A DNA stretch of 64,000 bases from JABDIY01 sp963751955 (GTDB taxonomy: Bacteria; Actinomycetota; Acidimicrobiia; Acidimicrobiales; SZUA-35), in the NCBI GenBank assembly GCA_963751955.1, contig CAVVWM010000002.1, forward strand, positions 620,001-684,000. Direction: 5' to 3'. Positions 26,621 to 36,355 of this stretch are shown in pieces. The notes under the pieces were generated by a model. That model saw nothing but the letters and a program-made list of their open reading frames with translations. It ran no database searches and was not told the origin of the DNA. Both the position numbers and the translations under genes were made by a program. The stretch's first letter is position 1. Each line of letters starts with the position of its first letter.

Positions 26621-27996
26621 GGAGACTGTAATACCGCCGGGATCCGATTCATGGCGTCCTGGACCTTCTGCTCCGGGAAGTCGTAATCGATCATTTCGCC
26701 TGAGAAGTAACGTTGGTAGGCAGCCATGTCGAGATGACCGTGGCCGCACAGCGCGGTGAGTATCACCCGTTCCTCACCGGCCTCCCTCGCCTCAAGAGCT
26801 TGGCGGACCGTTCCAGCCAGAGCGTGCGTGGGTTCGGGCGCTGGCACGATGCCTTCGGTTCGCGCGAACTGCACCCCCGCATCGAAGCACTCTGTCTGGT
26901 TGATCGAAATCGCATCCATCATTCCGAGCTCGTAGATGTGAGAAATCAAGGGCGCCATGCCGTGATAGCGAAGACCGCCTGCATGGATGGGGTCTGGCAC
27001 GAAATCGTGACCAAGAGTGTGCATCTTCATCAATGGCGTCGTGCCCGCAGAATCACCGAAGTCGTAGGCATACACACCTCTGGTGAGGCTGGGGCAGGCT
27101 GCCGGTTCGACCGCAAGAATCCGCGGATTCATGGTCCCCGCCATCTTTTCGCGCATGAACGGGAATGAGAGCCCGCCGAAGTTGGAGCCCCCGCCAGTGC
27201 AGCCCACCAACACATCGGGGCTCTCTTCAACCTTGGCCAGCTGCAATAGTGCTTCCTCGCCGATGATGGTCTGGTGCATCAACACATGGTTCAGGACCGA
27301 TCCAAGCGCATATTTGACCTCGGGATTCGGGGCAGCCATCTCCACCGCTTCACTGATGGCGATTCCGAGCGAGCCCGGCGACGCAGGGTTGGCCTGAAGG
27401 ATGGCTCGACCGGCTTGGGTGAGGTCGCTCGGGCTCGGGTGAACTACGCCACCAAAGACCTCCATCATCGCCTTTCGATACGGCTTCTGGTCATAGCTGC
27501 TGCGAACCTGCCAGATCTCACACTCCATGTCGAACAATGCGCAGGCGAACGCCAGAGCCGTTCCCCACTGCCCGGCTCCGGTCTCGGTGGTCAGCTTCTT
27601 AACACCCTCCATCTTGTTGTAGTACGCCTGGGGTACTGACGTGTTGGGCTTGTGTGAGCCCGCCGGGCTCACACCCTCATACTTGTAGTAGATGCGGGCG
27701 GGCGTATCCAACGCCTTTTCCAGTCGGTGGGCACGGTAGAGGGGCGAGGGCCGCCACATCCGATACACATCTTGAACCTCAGCCGGAATATCGATGTATC
27801 TTTCCGTCGACACCTCCTGCATGATCAGGGCCATCGGGAACAGCGGTTCGAAGTCTTCCGGACCGGCCGGCTCGTGTGTGCCAGGATGCAGGGCCGGCGG
27901 TGGCGGCGCCGACAGATCGGGCACGATGTTGTACCACTGCGTCGGCATCTCCGATTCCGTGAGCAGGATCTTGTGGTCGGTGCGGTCAACAGTCAC
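26617..27996 (-). CDS. Tryptophan synthase beta-like protein, TrpB2 type
   Basis: A 459-residue PLP enzyme. PLP-binding Lys is in GSHKPNTS, the phosphate loop is GCTGGGSNFGG, and the substrate region is TETGAGQWG. The long N-terminal part and motifs such as RPSPLYRAHRLEKAL mark the TrpB2 subgroup, which works without a canonical TrpA. It may make tryptophan from free indole or serve as a serine deaminase or indole salvage enzyme. No trpA is present in this window. The stop overlaps the OmpA/BON gene. Confidence 0.92.
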   Translation of the reverse strand: MTVDRTDHKILLTESEMPTQWYNIVPDLSAPPPPALHPGTHEPAGPEDFEPLFPMALIMQEVSTERYIDIPAEVQDVYRMWRPSPLYRAHRLEKALDTPARIYYKYEGVSPAGSHKPNTSVPQAYYNKMEGVKKLTTETGAGQWGTALAFACALFDMECEIWQVRSSYDQKPYRKAMMEVFGGVVHPSPSDLTQAGRAILQANPASPGSLGIAISEAVEMAAPNPEVKYALGSVLNHVLMHQTIIGEEALLQLAKVEESPDVLVGCTGGGSNFGGLSFPFMREKMAGTMNPRILAVEPAACPSLTRGVYAYDFGDSAGTTPLMKMHTLGHDFVPDPIHAGGLRYHGMAPLISHIYELGMMDAISINQTECFDAGVQFARTEGIVPAPEPTHALAGTVRQALEAREAGEERVILTALCGHGHLDMAAYQRYFSGEMIDYDFPEQKVQDAMNRIPAVLQSP

Positions 27997-28070
27997 GATC
28001 GCGACGTTAGTTGTATTCGATCTCGTGCGTAAACCGCCCCAACAATCGACTTGCCTGCCAGCGTCGGGAT

Positions 28071-28367
28071 CTAGGCGGCGCCGACCGTTTCTGGGGCCGT
28101 GATGACCGCATGGTCGTCAACCTCGATGAAGATGCACTCGCCAGGGCATTCGGCTGCGGCAGCGATGACGCCGGCTTCGGATGACGGTCGCACATAGGCC
28201 AGCTCAGAAGACCCGCCGGGATCGTTGAAGACTTTGGATCCTTCTGTGCAGTATGCGATGCCGTCTTCGAGAATCGTGAACACCTCAGGGGCATGATCGG
28301 TGCAAATACCGTCACCGGTGCAGAGATCCTGATCGATCCACACATGAATGCGAGGGTGGTCTTCCAC
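28071..28367 (-). CDS. Small ferredoxin, probably [3Fe-4S]
   Basis: 98 residues with the actinobacterial pattern CTGDGIC (Cys-x5-Cys), then APEVF, then CPGEC near residue 75. The missing Cys in the first motif suggests a 3Fe-4S rather than 4Fe-4S cluster. Such ferredoxins usually pass electrons to cytochrome P450s or oxygenases; no P450 is found nearby. Divergent from aroC (74 bp). Confidence 0.88.
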   Translation of the reverse strand: MEDHPRIHVWIDQDLCTGDGICTDHAPEVFTILEDGIAYCTEGSKVFNDPGGSSELAYVRPSSEAGVIAAAAECPGECIFIEVDDHAVITAPETVGAA

Positions 28368-28441
28368 GGCTTCCGAGGGTACTGGGGTCCAGCATCCGGT
28401 GGTGGACCGGGCACCACAGCGAATCGCCCTATCCTGACCAT

Positions 28442-29521
28442 GTGAGCAGCGTCTACGGGAAACTCTTCCGCATCAGCACCTTCGGGGAGTCCCACGGGCC
28501 AGCGGTCGGTGTGGTGATCGACGGGTGCCCCCCCGATATCCCGATTGTCGAGAGCGAGATCCAGGCTGACCTCGACCGTCGTCGCCCCGGCCAGAGCCGC
28601 CTCGTCACCCAACGCAGGGAAGGCGACGAGGTCGAGATTCTGTCGGGCGTCTTCGATGGACGTTCCACCGGAACACCGATCGCGTTGTTGGTCCGCAACG
28701 CCGACCAGAACCCGGGGGCCTACGACCATCTGAAAGATGTCTTTCGCCCCAGTCACGCTGACTACAGCTACCTTGCGAAATACGGGCGTCGTGATCACAG
28801 GGGTGGTGGACGCAGTTCAGCCCGCGAAACGGTAGGCCGAGTGGCTGCCGGGGCAATCGCCAGACGGTGGCTCGACGATACATACGGCGTTGAGGTGCTG
28901 GCATGGGTCGCCCAGGTTCATTCCATAGACGCTGTGGTCGATCACAACTCGGTCTCGCTCGAACTTGTGGAGGCGTCTCCGACCCGTTGCCCTGATCCTG
29001 CTGCTGCGAATCAGATGGTCGAGGCCATCGAGGATGCCCGTCGCCGCGGTGACTCGCTGGGCGGAACAGTTGGGTTCGTCGCCCGAGGCGTCCCGGCTGG
29101 ATGGGGAGAACCCGTCTTTGACCGCCTGGAGGCTGATATCGGCAAGGGCATTCTGTCCCTGCCAGCATGCAAAGGTTTCGAGATCGGCAGCGGATTCGCC
29201 GGTACCCGCATGACCGGCCGCGAACACAACGACCCGTTCGTACCCGGTACCGACGGCCCGATGCTGGCATCCAACCGATCAGGCGGGGTGCAAGGCGGCA
29301 TTTCGATCGGTGCTCCGATCTACGGGACAGCGGCATTCAAGCCGACCGCCACCATCGCCTCAGAACAAACCACGGTCACCACCGCCATGGAGGCCACCAC
29401 GTTGGCGGCCAAGGGCCGACACGACCCTTGTGTCCTGCCACGTGCGGTGCCGATGGTCGAGGCCATGATCCTGCTCACGCTCGCTGATCACGCCCTTCGT
29501 CAGGGTTCATTTGCGTCATGA
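28442..29521 (+). CDS. aroC: Chorismate synthase
   Basis: Converts EPSP to chorismate using reduced FMN, the last step of the shikimate pathway. 359 residues from GTG 28442 (SSVYGKLFRISTFGESHG). The family signatures are GESHGPAVGVVIDGCP, HRGGGRSSARET and the C-terminal RHDPCVLPRAVPMVEAM. The 3' end overlaps the convergent sodX gene by 22 bp. It stands alone rather than with aroK/aroB. Confidence 0.97.
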   Translation: MSSVYGKLFRISTFGESHGPAVGVVIDGCPPDIPIVESEIQADLDRRRPGQSRLVTQRREGDEVEILSGVFDGRSTGTPIALLVRNADQNPGAYDHLKDVFRPSHADYSYLAKYGRRDHRGGGRSSARETVGRVAAGAIARRWLDDTYGVEVLAWVAQVHSIDAVVDHNSVSLELVEASPTRCPDPAAANQMVEAIEDARRRGDSLGGTVGFVARGVPAGWGEPVFDRLEADIGKGILSLPACKGFEIGSGFAGTRMTGREHNDPFVPGTDGPMLASNRSGGVQGGISIGAPIYGTAAFKPTATIASEQTTVTTAMEATTLAAKGRHDPCVLPRAVPMVEAMILLTLADHALRQGSFAS

Positions 29522-29817
29522 GGACCGGCTCTGACGGGGCGCCGAGGATGTTCGAGAATCATCGTCACGACACCGACGATTGCCCCGGAGCTCACCGTAC
29601 CGAAGTCCCGGCTGTCGGAGCCTTCGATCTCGTTGTCACTCGCCAACCAATAACCGTCCGAATTGACGAGGCTCCGCTTCACGATCAAAAGGTCGCGCTC
29701 CAGAGGATGATGAGCTACCACGATCGTTCCGTTGGGAATCGACCCAGACGTTGCCTTCACCAGCACGAAGTCGCCAGCAGCGAGTGCGGGAGCCATGGAG
29801 TTCCCGCCCACCACCAC
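29500..29817 (-). CDS. sodX: Nickel superoxide dismutase maturation protease (SodX-like S24/S26 peptidase)
   Basis: 105 residues. The serine/lysine dyad is visible as Ser in GGNSMAPALAAGD and Lys in LIVKRSLV, with the C-terminal SxDSRDFGTV box typical of signal-peptidase-like proteases (here GSDSRDFGTV). It lies 84 bp downstream of sodN, whose leader it should remove. Start is uncertain: three consecutive GTGs begin at 29817, and in-frame homology-like sequence extends upstream to about 29895 without a standard start codon. Confidence 0.85.
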   Translation of the reverse strand: MVVGGNSMAPALAAGDFVLVKATSGSIPNGTIVVAHHPLERDLLIVKRSLVNSDGYWLASDNEIEGSDSRDFGTVSSGAIVGVVTMILEHPRRPVRAGPHDANEP

Positions 29818-29901
29818 GCGTCGGCGCCGACCACGGGCCCATGCCCACAGCTCGGCGCCGACGTAGAGAAGTGAATTCGTTTCGGTCAGAGGATCGTCAC
29901 C

Positions 29902-30363
29902 TCAGCTGGCGGTGATCCACGGGACCTCTTTGTTCTTGGTAGCCCAGAACATGTGGTGGATCGCTTCGATCTGGCTCATGAGTTCGTTGGCTGTGTCGAC
30001 ATCAACCGAGGTCTTGCACGCCGATGCCTGCTTGGCACCATTCCAAAAGGTGGTGTGAAGATCCGGGTAGGTCTCGAGGTGCGGTGGCTTGAAATAATCG
30101 TGCCAAAGGATGTTCAGTTCCCGCTTCACGATCTCGGCCTGCTCTTCCTTGATGGCGATGTACCGCGAGCGAGTGTTCTCAGTGGCGAGATCGTTACCGT
30201 CGCCGAGATCGACGAGCTTCTTGGTCATGGCGAGCACAGCCTCACCGGCGATGCGGGCGCTGGCAGGGTCATAGACGCCGCAGGGACCGTCGCAATGGGC
30301 TGAAACGAGTTGAGCGGGACGAACCCGGTCCAGTGCTTTGAGCAGAGTTGATGAGATGGTCAT
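29902..30363 (-). CDS. sodN: Nickel-containing superoxide dismutase
   Basis: 153 residues. A 22-residue leader is followed by HCDGPCGVYDPASAR, the nickel hook: after cleavage His1, Cys2 and Cys6 bind Ni, and the Tyr stays near the site. The rest is the four-helix bundle (HLETYPDLHTTFWNGAKQASACK). The hook has Gly where Streptomyces has Leu, as in the marine/cyanobacterial subtype. It disproportionates superoxide in the cytoplasm after processing by the neighbouring SodX. Confidence 0.97.
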   Translation of the reverse strand: MTISSTLLKALDRVRPAQLVSAHCDGPCGVYDPASARIAGEAVLAMTKKLVDLGDGNDLATENTRSRYIAIKEEQAEIVKRELNILWHDYFKPPHLETYPDLHTTFWNGAKQASACKTSVDVDTANELMSQIEAIHHMFWATKNKEVPWITAS

Positions 30364-30372
30364 GACCTAAAC

Positions 30373-31227
30373 CTAGGTGTCGTCTTCGCTCGATCCCAAC
30401 TCGCGCAGATATGCCTCGAGTTCACCGGCCATGTCGTCACCGCTGGGCAATCGTTCCTCGTCACGGTCAACACGCTCTTCGAGCTGGGCGAGGTACACAC
30501 GACTTTCTTCATCAGCGGCCACAGCACCATCCACCTGCTCCATCCAGTCGTGCACTGCCCCGTCCATTTCTTCGTACTTGGTGGGGATTCTGGTGAGCTG
30601 CTCCAGTCGGCGGAGTAGTGACTGAGTTGACTTGGGGCTCGGCGACCCGGGCACATAGTGAGGCACCTCAACGCGCAGCGACATCACGGGGAAGGCCATC
30701 GCCTCGAGTCGTTGATTCACGACACCGATGACGCCCGTGGGTCCTTGGTAGGTCGGAGCACGAAGTTGCATGCGAGATGCCAATACTGCGTCCCCCGAGC
30801 TCGCAACAATGCGGGCGGGCCGCGTGTGAGGTGTCATGGCCAGCGTCGAACCCATCGTGACCACCATGCCGCTGAGCGACCGGCGGGCGATCGAGAGAAC
30901 AGCGTCGCTGAACCAGCTCCATCGGAACTGGGGTTCGGTTCCGACCGCAACCAAGACGTCTCGGCTTCCGTCGGTATGGCATCCATAGAACTTCACGGTG
31001 GGCCACCGAATGACACGGTTGCCGTCTTCGTCGAAACTGACCAGGGGGCGGGACTCTGAGAAGTTGTACAGCTCCTCGGGATCCAGCTCGGCGACGAGCT
31101 CGGCATCGGAGCAGTCGCGTATCCACGTCGCAGCGTTTGTCGAGGCCTTGGCCGCGTCGAACATCCCGTTGAGGGCGAGAACCATGAGGGGGCGTCGCAG
31201 CGCTCGGGTGTCGGAATGCCAGATCAC
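30373..31227 (-). CDS. PAC2 family protein
   Basis: 284 residues with the PAC2 fold pattern: LMVLALNGMFDAAKASTNAATWI at the N-terminus, then WPTVKFYGCHTDGSRDVLVAVGTEPQFRW and the Gly-rich GVIGVVNQRLEAM. Bacterial members are related to proteasome-assembly chaperones, but their role is not settled. It lies 9 bp upstream of sodN on the same strand, so it may be cotranscribed with sodN-sodX. The acidic C-terminus (about 225-284) is probably helical. Confidence 0.85.
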   Translation of the reverse strand: MIWHSDTRALRRPLMVLALNGMFDAAKASTNAATWIRDCSDAELVAELDPEELYNFSESRPLVSFDEDGNRVIRWPTVKFYGCHTDGSRDVLVAVGTEPQFRWSWFSDAVLSIARRSLSGMVVTMGSTLAMTPHTRPARIVASSGDAVLASRMQLRAPTYQGPTGVIGVVNQRLEAMAFPVMSLRVEVPHYVPGSPSPKSTQSLLRRLEQLTRIPTKYEEMDGAVHDWMEQVDGAVAADEESRVYLAQLEERVDRDEERLPSGDDMAGELEAYLRELGSSEDDT

Positions 31228-31265
31228 TAATGGTGAGCGTATCGAGGCACATGTACGCTCTGCCG

Positions 31266-32183
31266 ATGAGCCGAGCCGTGGTGGTGGATTGGTCCGATGT
31301 CGAACGGCGCCTGTCAGAGCGCGTGACCGTACTTGTCGGCGACAACGAGGGCGCCTATCCCTCGGGCAACAGTGTGGTGATTCAAGGCTCAGGAGAGTCG
31401 GTACTCATCGATCCATCGGTCACGGTGGTGCGACGAGGCGGTGCCAACTGCCACATAGATGCAGTGCTCACCTCGCACAGCCACGAGGACCACATGGCCG
31501 GCAACGGCCTCTTCTCCGACGCCAGAGTCCATGTCCACAACCAAGATCTCCCCGGAGTGCGGAGTCTCCAGGGACTGAACGAGGTCTACGGTCTCGATGC
31601 CGATGTCTGGGCCGAGTTCGAGCCAACGGTCATCGAGGACTTCTCCTATGTGGAACGGCCTGATGCGGTCGGGTTCACCGACGGACACCGATTCGATCTC
31701 GGTGGGGTCGTAGTCGAAGCGGTCCACCTACCGGGCCACACACGCGGACATAGCGGGTTTCGGATCTCCGATGGGGTGTTCTTCTGCTCCGATATCGATC
31801 TCACCGGCTTCGGCCCCTACTACGGCGACGCCTGGAGCGACTTGGATCAGTTCGAGGCCAGCCTGGCCAAGGTGAAAGAGGAGGACGCTGCGTACTACGT
31901 CACGTTCCATCACAAGGGAGTGATTGAGGGGCGGGCCGACTTCGTGAATCGAGTGGATGCGTTCGCCGCTGTGATCCAACGCCGCCACGACGAGATGGTG
32001 GCATTTCTTGCCGAGCCGCACTCGGTCGAGGAGATGGTGACACGTAGGTTCGTTTACCGACCCACCGTGCAGACAACAATCGCCGATTCGGTGGAGCGAC
32101 GAACCGCAGAGCTTCATCTGGCACGGATGGTTCGCCGTTCTGAGGTGGTTGAGGTGGCGCCGGGGCGGTTTCAGGCGACCTGA
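31266..32183 (+). CDS. MBL-fold metallo-hydrolase
   Basis: About 305 residues from ATG 31266 (SRAVVVDWSDVERRL). The metal motif HSHEDH (HxHxDH) follows DAVLTS, then LPGHTRGHSGF supplies another metal His, CSDIDLTGFGP the bridging Asp and VTFHHKGVI the last His. These residues indicate an active binuclear zinc hydrolase. The substrate is unknown. It is divergent from the PAC2 gene and 17 bp upstream of the hydroxyacid dehydrogenase gene, with which it may form an operon. Confidence 0.88.
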   Translation: MSRAVVVDWSDVERRLSERVTVLVGDNEGAYPSGNSVVIQGSGESVLIDPSVTVVRRGGANCHIDAVLTSHSHEDHMAGNGLFSDARVHVHNQDLPGVRSLQGLNEVYGLDADVWAEFEPTVIEDFSYVERPDAVGFTDGHRFDLGGVVVEAVHLPGHTRGHSGFRISDGVFFCSDIDLTGFGPYYGDAWSDLDQFEASLAKVKEEDAAYYVTFHHKGVIEGRADFVNRVDAFAAVIQRRHDEMVAFLAEPHSVEEMVTRRFVYRPTVQTTIADSVERRTAELHLARMVRRSEVVEVAPGRFQAT

Positions 32184-32200
32184 AGTAAGGTTGCACCGTC

Positions 32201-33148
32201 ATGAGTAGCCCCGTCCATATTTACCTGCCCGGCCACAACCAGCGCATGGTCGATGAACTCGTCCGCGTGCTACCCGGACGAAGATTCATTCAACTCGAAG
32301 ACGCCCGTTCGTTCTCCAAGGCACTACCCGGGATCGAACTGCTGATGACAGGGCGTCCGCCACGGAATCGCTGGGCCAGGGCCGAGAACCTGCGGATGAT
32401 CCACATGGCCGGGTCCGGCGTCGACACTCTTCTTCCAGCTCCGGATCTGGCAGAGCACGTCGTGATCAGCAATTCACGCGGATCTCATGAACCCCACCTT
32501 CCCGAGTTCGTAATGGCCATGGCGCTTTCGATGGCGTACAACGTGCCGCAGCTAGTTCGTCAACAGCTGCATCGACAGTGGAGAGAGACATTTCCCCGCC
32601 CGCTCTATGACCAAACGATGTGCGTTGTGGGCTTGGGAGCGATCGGACGTAGTGTCGCCCGACGCGCCAAGGCATTGGGGATGCGCGTGGTGGGAGTGAG
32701 CCGAAGCGGACAACCGGTTGAGGGCATTGAACAAGCGGTGTCAGCCGGCGAGCGGAGGTACGCCCTCACTGACGCCGACGTCGTAGTGGTATGTGTACCG
32801 CTCACCGATCAGACTCGTGGGATGATCGGACCGGGCGAACTGAACTCAATACGCCGAGGCGGATTCTTGATAGATGTGTCGCGAGGCGGCGTCGTCTACC
32901 TCGATGCGGTCATCGCTGCGCTGGAGAGCGGTCAGCTTGGCGGGGCTGCACTGGATGTGTTCCGCACAGAGCCCCTACCGGCGCACCATCCGGCTTGGGA
33001 TGTGGAAGGACTGACGATCACACCCCATGTTGCCGGACTCAGTCGCGACTATCTCGTGCGACTGGCCCGGTCACTGGCAGAGAACCTCACCGCGTTCGAA
33101 ACCGGTATGAACCCTCCGAACCTCGTCAGTAGGCATCTGGGCTATTGA
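32201..33148 (+). CDS. D-isomer-specific 2-hydroxyacid dehydrogenase family protein
   Basis: 315 residues. The Rossmann motif is VVGLGAIGRSVARRAKALGM. The catalytic set is Arg in DVSRGGVV, Glu in FRTEPLP and His in TPHVAGLS. It reduces 2-oxoacids or oxidises D-2-hydroxyacids with NAD(P); phosphoglycerate, glyoxylate and formate-type specificity cannot be separated here. It follows the MBL hydrolase gene after 17 bp and converges on the acyl-CoA ligase gene. Confidence 0.92.
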   Translation: MSSPVHIYLPGHNQRMVDELVRVLPGRRFIQLEDARSFSKALPGIELLMTGRPPRNRWARAENLRMIHMAGSGVDTLLPAPDLAEHVVISNSRGSHEPHLPEFVMAMALSMAYNVPQLVRQQLHRQWRETFPRPLYDQTMCVVGLGAIGRSVARRAKALGMRVVGVSRSGQPVEGIEQAVSAGERRYALTDADVVVVCVPLTDQTRGMIGPGELNSIRRGGFLIDVSRGGVVYLDAVIAALESGQLGGAALDVFRTEPLPAHHPAWDVEGLTITPHVAGLSRDYLVRLARSLAENLTAFETGMNPPNLVSRHLGY

Positions 33149-33163
33149 GGATTTCCATACTAG

Positions 33164-33257
33164 GGCTGCGGTCGCCACGCGCGATTTTCACCAGTTCACA
33201 TGAGGTAACAGTCAGCCGATACTGGTCATCGAACATATGGAGTCACGGTCCGCAGCC
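33164..33257. terminator. Inverted repeat between convergent genes
   Basis: GGCTGCGG (33164-33171) and CCGCAGCC (33250-33257) are perfect 8-bp arms about 78 bp apart, filling the 113-bp gap between two convergent stops. They could form a long-range bidirectional terminator stem, but neither side has a U-tract. Confidence 0.3.
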
Positions 33258-33261
33258 TTGA

Positions 33262-35088
33262 CTACGTCCCCGGGCTGGCTTGATACAACGCCTCGATCTC
33301 AGCTGAGTACCGGGCGTGAATTCCACGCCGCTTGAGTTTGGAGGTTGGCGTCAAGACCTCGGAATCTGGCATCCAGTCGTCGGGCAGAATCGACAGCTTC
33401 TTGACCGATTCGGCGTTGTTGAAGTGCGCCATCGCATCGCTCAAACCTGAATTCACAAGCTCGATGACCTCGGGATCCTTGCTCATGGATTCGAGATCGG
33501 CCTCAACGCCTTTCTTGGCTGCCCAAGCCGCAACTGCATCGGGATCGAGCGTGACCAAGGCCGAGACGAATGGCTTCTGATCGCCGATCGCACACGCCTG
33601 ACCCACCATGGGAATCATCTTCAGTGCGGCTTCGAGATTTGCGGGCGAGATGTTCTTGCCACCGGCGGTGATGATCAGTTCCTTCTTCCGGTCGACGATG
33701 CGCAAATACCCGTCATCGTCGAATTCGCCGATGTCGCCACTGTGGAACCAACCGTCGCTATCAATGGCTTCAGCTGTCTTTTCGGGTTGGTTCAGGTATC
33801 CACGGAACACGTTGCCGCCCCGGCACAGCACCTCACCATCGTCTCCGAGGCGGACTTCACAGCCCGGGATCTGTCGACCGACGAAGCCCGACTTGACTCT
33901 GAAAGCGTCGTAGGTCATTGCGCCGGTGGTCTCACTCAGACCGTAGACCTCCGAGAGAGGAACCCCGATCGTGCGGAACCAGTCCATCATCTCCGCTGGA
34001 ATCGGTGCAGCGCCGGTTGAGGCAATGATGAGCGAATCGAGACCGACCAGGCCTCTGATCGTTGAAAACGCTACTGCGTCGAGGAACTCGTAGGTTTCGA
34101 TTTCCTCTGGCGACGCAGTCCCCATCGTCATCTTCTTACGGATCGGCGCCGCCGCTTCGATGGCCTCGGCAACCTTCTGCTGCTTCTCCGGATCTGCTGC
34201 GAGAGCTGCATTCACTCCCGCATAGATCTTCTCCCAAACTCGTGGCACACCGAACATCACATGCGGGTGGATTTCGCGAGCGAAGTTGGCGATCTCGGTG
34301 GGGTTCGGACAACACGTGACCTCCATACCCCGATAGATGGCCAGATAGTGACTCATCATTCGTTCGGCAATATGCGCCATGGGCAGGTAACTGATGATGC
34401 GCTTGCCAACAAGATCCACGTCGAAGACGCGTGAAGTGGAATCGGAGTTCCAGACCACGTTGTCATGATCGATCATCACGCCCTTGCTGGGTCCGGTGGT
34501 GCCCGAGGTATAGATGAGCGTTGCAAGGTCGTCACCCTGGGCGATCTTTGCAGCCTCACCAAGATCGACCGGATCGGCGGCCAGCAGATCTTCGAACGAG
34601 AAGTCACCGGCCGTACCGTCGACGACTCCAATCTCACCCAAGCTCGGAATCTCGCCACGTACCGAGTTGATCAATTCGAAGAACGTTGAGTTCTCCACTA
34701 TCGCAATTTTGGCCCCAGCGTCGCTGGCCAGGTACGTGATTTGGTCCGCGCTCGACGAATTGTAGATGCTGACCGGTGTGGCCCCGACGAATAGCGCGGC
34801 CATGTCGAGCACATGGAACTCGGCGACGTTGCGGATCATCAACAGGACTCGGTCGCCCCGGGAGATACCCCGAGAGGACAACCCTGCCGCCGCTCGAGCT
34901 ACCCGGTCGGCATAGTCTGCCCAGGTCCACTCGCCCCATGAACCATCCTCATTCTGCCAGCGGATGGCCGTGGTGTCGGCTGAAGCTGCAACCCGCTCGT
35001 TGAACATCACGGGCACGTTCCGGCCTTGGTTCTCCTTGGAAATCTGTTCTGAAGTAACTGCGGCGCGGTCGCCTGGTTCGTTTGACAT
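33262..35088 (-). CDS. Long-chain fatty-acid-CoA ligase (AMP-binding, FadD15-like)
   Basis: 608 residues. It activates fatty acids to acyl-CoA via acyl-AMP. P-loop LIYTSGTTGPSKGVM, YGLSETTGAMT, the GWFHSGDIGEFDDDGYLRIVDRKKELI hinge region and C-terminal Lys in TPTSKLKRRGI are all present. The full length and the DN/SYLPMAHIAERM segment fit the long-chain class. The thiolase gene lies 29 bp upstream on the same strand, suggesting a two-gene fatty-acid degradation operon. Confidence 0.95.
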   Translation of the reverse strand: MSNEPGDRAAVTSEQISKENQGRNVPVMFNERVAASADTTAIRWQNEDGSWGEWTWADYADRVARAAAGLSSRGISRGDRVLLMIRNVAEFHVLDMAALFVGATPVSIYNSSSADQITYLASDAGAKIAIVENSTFFELINSVRGEIPSLGEIGVVDGTAGDFSFEDLLAADPVDLGEAAKIAQGDDLATLIYTSGTTGPSKGVMIDHDNVVWNSDSTSRVFDVDLVGKRIISYLPMAHIAERMMSHYLAIYRGMEVTCCPNPTEIANFAREIHPHVMFGVPRVWEKIYAGVNAALAADPEKQQKVAEAIEAAAPIRKKMTMGTASPEEIETYEFLDAVAFSTIRGLVGLDSLIIASTGAAPIPAEMMDWFRTIGVPLSEVYGLSETTGAMTYDAFRVKSGFVGRQIPGCEVRLGDDGEVLCRGGNVFRGYLNQPEKTAEAIDSDGWFHSGDIGEFDDDGYLRIVDRKKELIITAGGKNISPANLEAALKMIPMVGQACAIGDQKPFVSALVTLDPDAVAAWAAKKGVEADLESMSKDPEVIELVNSGLSDAMAHFNNAESVKKLSILPDDWMPDSEVLTPTSKLKRRGIHARYSAEIEALYQASPGT

Positions 35089-35117
35089 CGTGTCCTCGTG
35101 TCGTTTGTGTTTGTTCC

Positions 35118-36308
35118 CTAGAGCATTTCGATGATCGTGGCGTTGGCCATTCCACCACCTTCACACATCGTCTGAAGGCCGTATCTTCCTCCGGTGCGTT
35201 CCAGCTCGTGGATCATCGTAGTCATCAGCCGAGCCCCGGACCCACCCAGTGGATGGCCCAGTGCGATCGCACCCCCGTTGGGATTGACCTTGTCCATATC
35301 GGGGTGGTGTTCCCTGGCCCAGGCGAGTACGACCGACGCAAACGCTTCGTTGACCTCGAAATGGTCGATGTCGTCGATAGACAATCCGCTCTTGACCAAC
35401 GCCTTCGATGTGGCAGGAATCGGCCCGGTCAGCATGGTCACAGGATCAACTCCGGCGAGGGCGAAGGTGTGGAATTTCGCCTTGGGAGTCAGGCCAAGTT
35501 GCGCGGCTTTGTCAGCACCCATGATCAGAACCGCCGATGCTCCGTCGGCGATCTGGCTGCTGTTCGCCGCAGTGACCTTGCCGTTTTCCTTGAAGGCAGG
35601 CTTGAGGGTCTGGATCTTCTCGAGCGTCGAGTCCCGAATACCGCCATCGGTGTTGACCATCTCGCCACTCACTGCAATCTGACCGGTCCCTCGATCACGA
35701 ACCTTCTCGACCACAGGGATGATCTCGGCCTGAAAGCGCCCCTCGTCTCGCGCCCGCGCAGCAAGCTGCTGCGAACGTAATCCGTACTCGTCGAGATCCT
35801 GACGGGACATGTTCCACTTGTCGGCGATCATCTCAGCACTGACCCCCTGCGGCACGAGACCACCAGCGTCTTCGTAGCGATCCTTCATCGCTTGGGTGAA
35901 TGCGAATCCTGTCTCCTTCAACTGCTGAGTCGCTCCCATGGGCACCATGCTCATGACCTCAACTCCGGCCGCGATCGCAACGTCGTACGCGCCTGCGATC
36001 ACGCCCTGAGCCGCAAAGTGGGCCGACTGCTGAGACGACCCGCACTGTCGGTCGATTGTGGTGGCAGGCACACTTTCGGGCCAGCCGGCGGTGAGAACTG
36101 CATTCCGTCCGATGTTCAGGCCTTGGGCTCCGACCTGCATCACACATCCCATGATCACATCGTCGATCGTTGCGGGATCGAGATCGTTGCGCTCGGCGAG
36201 GGCCTTCAGGACTTCGGCAGCCAAATCGGCGGGATGCCAGCCTGATAGCTTGCCGTTTCGCTTCCCCATAGGTGAGCGGACGGCGTCAACTATCACTGCG
36301 TCGGGCAT
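35118..36308 (-). CDS. Acetyl-CoA C-acyltransferase (beta-oxidation thiolase)
   Basis: 396 residues. Nucleophile Cys is in TIDRQCGSSQQ, and the NEAFASV, GHPLGGSG and MCEGGGMANA motifs are intact. The C-terminal MCEGGG and the QCGSSQQ site place it in the FadA-like degradative group, unlike the VCLSGLNA biosynthetic-type thiolase at 3.3 kb. The pairing with an acyl-CoA ligase supports beta-oxidation. Confidence 0.94.
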   Translation of the reverse strand: MPDAVIVDAVRSPMGKRNGKLSGWHPADLAAEVLKALAERNDLDPATIDDVIMGCVMQVGAQGLNIGRNAVLTAGWPESVPATTIDRQCGSSQQSAHFAAQGVIAGAYDVAIAAGVEVMSMVPMGATQQLKETGFAFTQAMKDRYEDAGGLVPQGVSAEMIADKWNMSRQDLDEYGLRSQQLAARARDEGRFQAEIIPVVEKVRDRGTGQIAVSGEMVNTDGGIRDSTLEKIQTLKPAFKENGKVTAANSSQIADGASAVLIMGADKAAQLGLTPKAKFHTFALAGVDPVTMLTGPIPATSKALVKSGLSIDDIDHFEVNEAFASVVLAWAREHHPDMDKVNPNGGAIALGHPLGGSGARLMTTMIHELERTGGRYGLQTMCEGGGMANATIIEML

Positions 36309-36355
36309 AGCCCAATGGTGGCGCAGCGCCGATCACGGCGGCAACTCTCAGGCCG

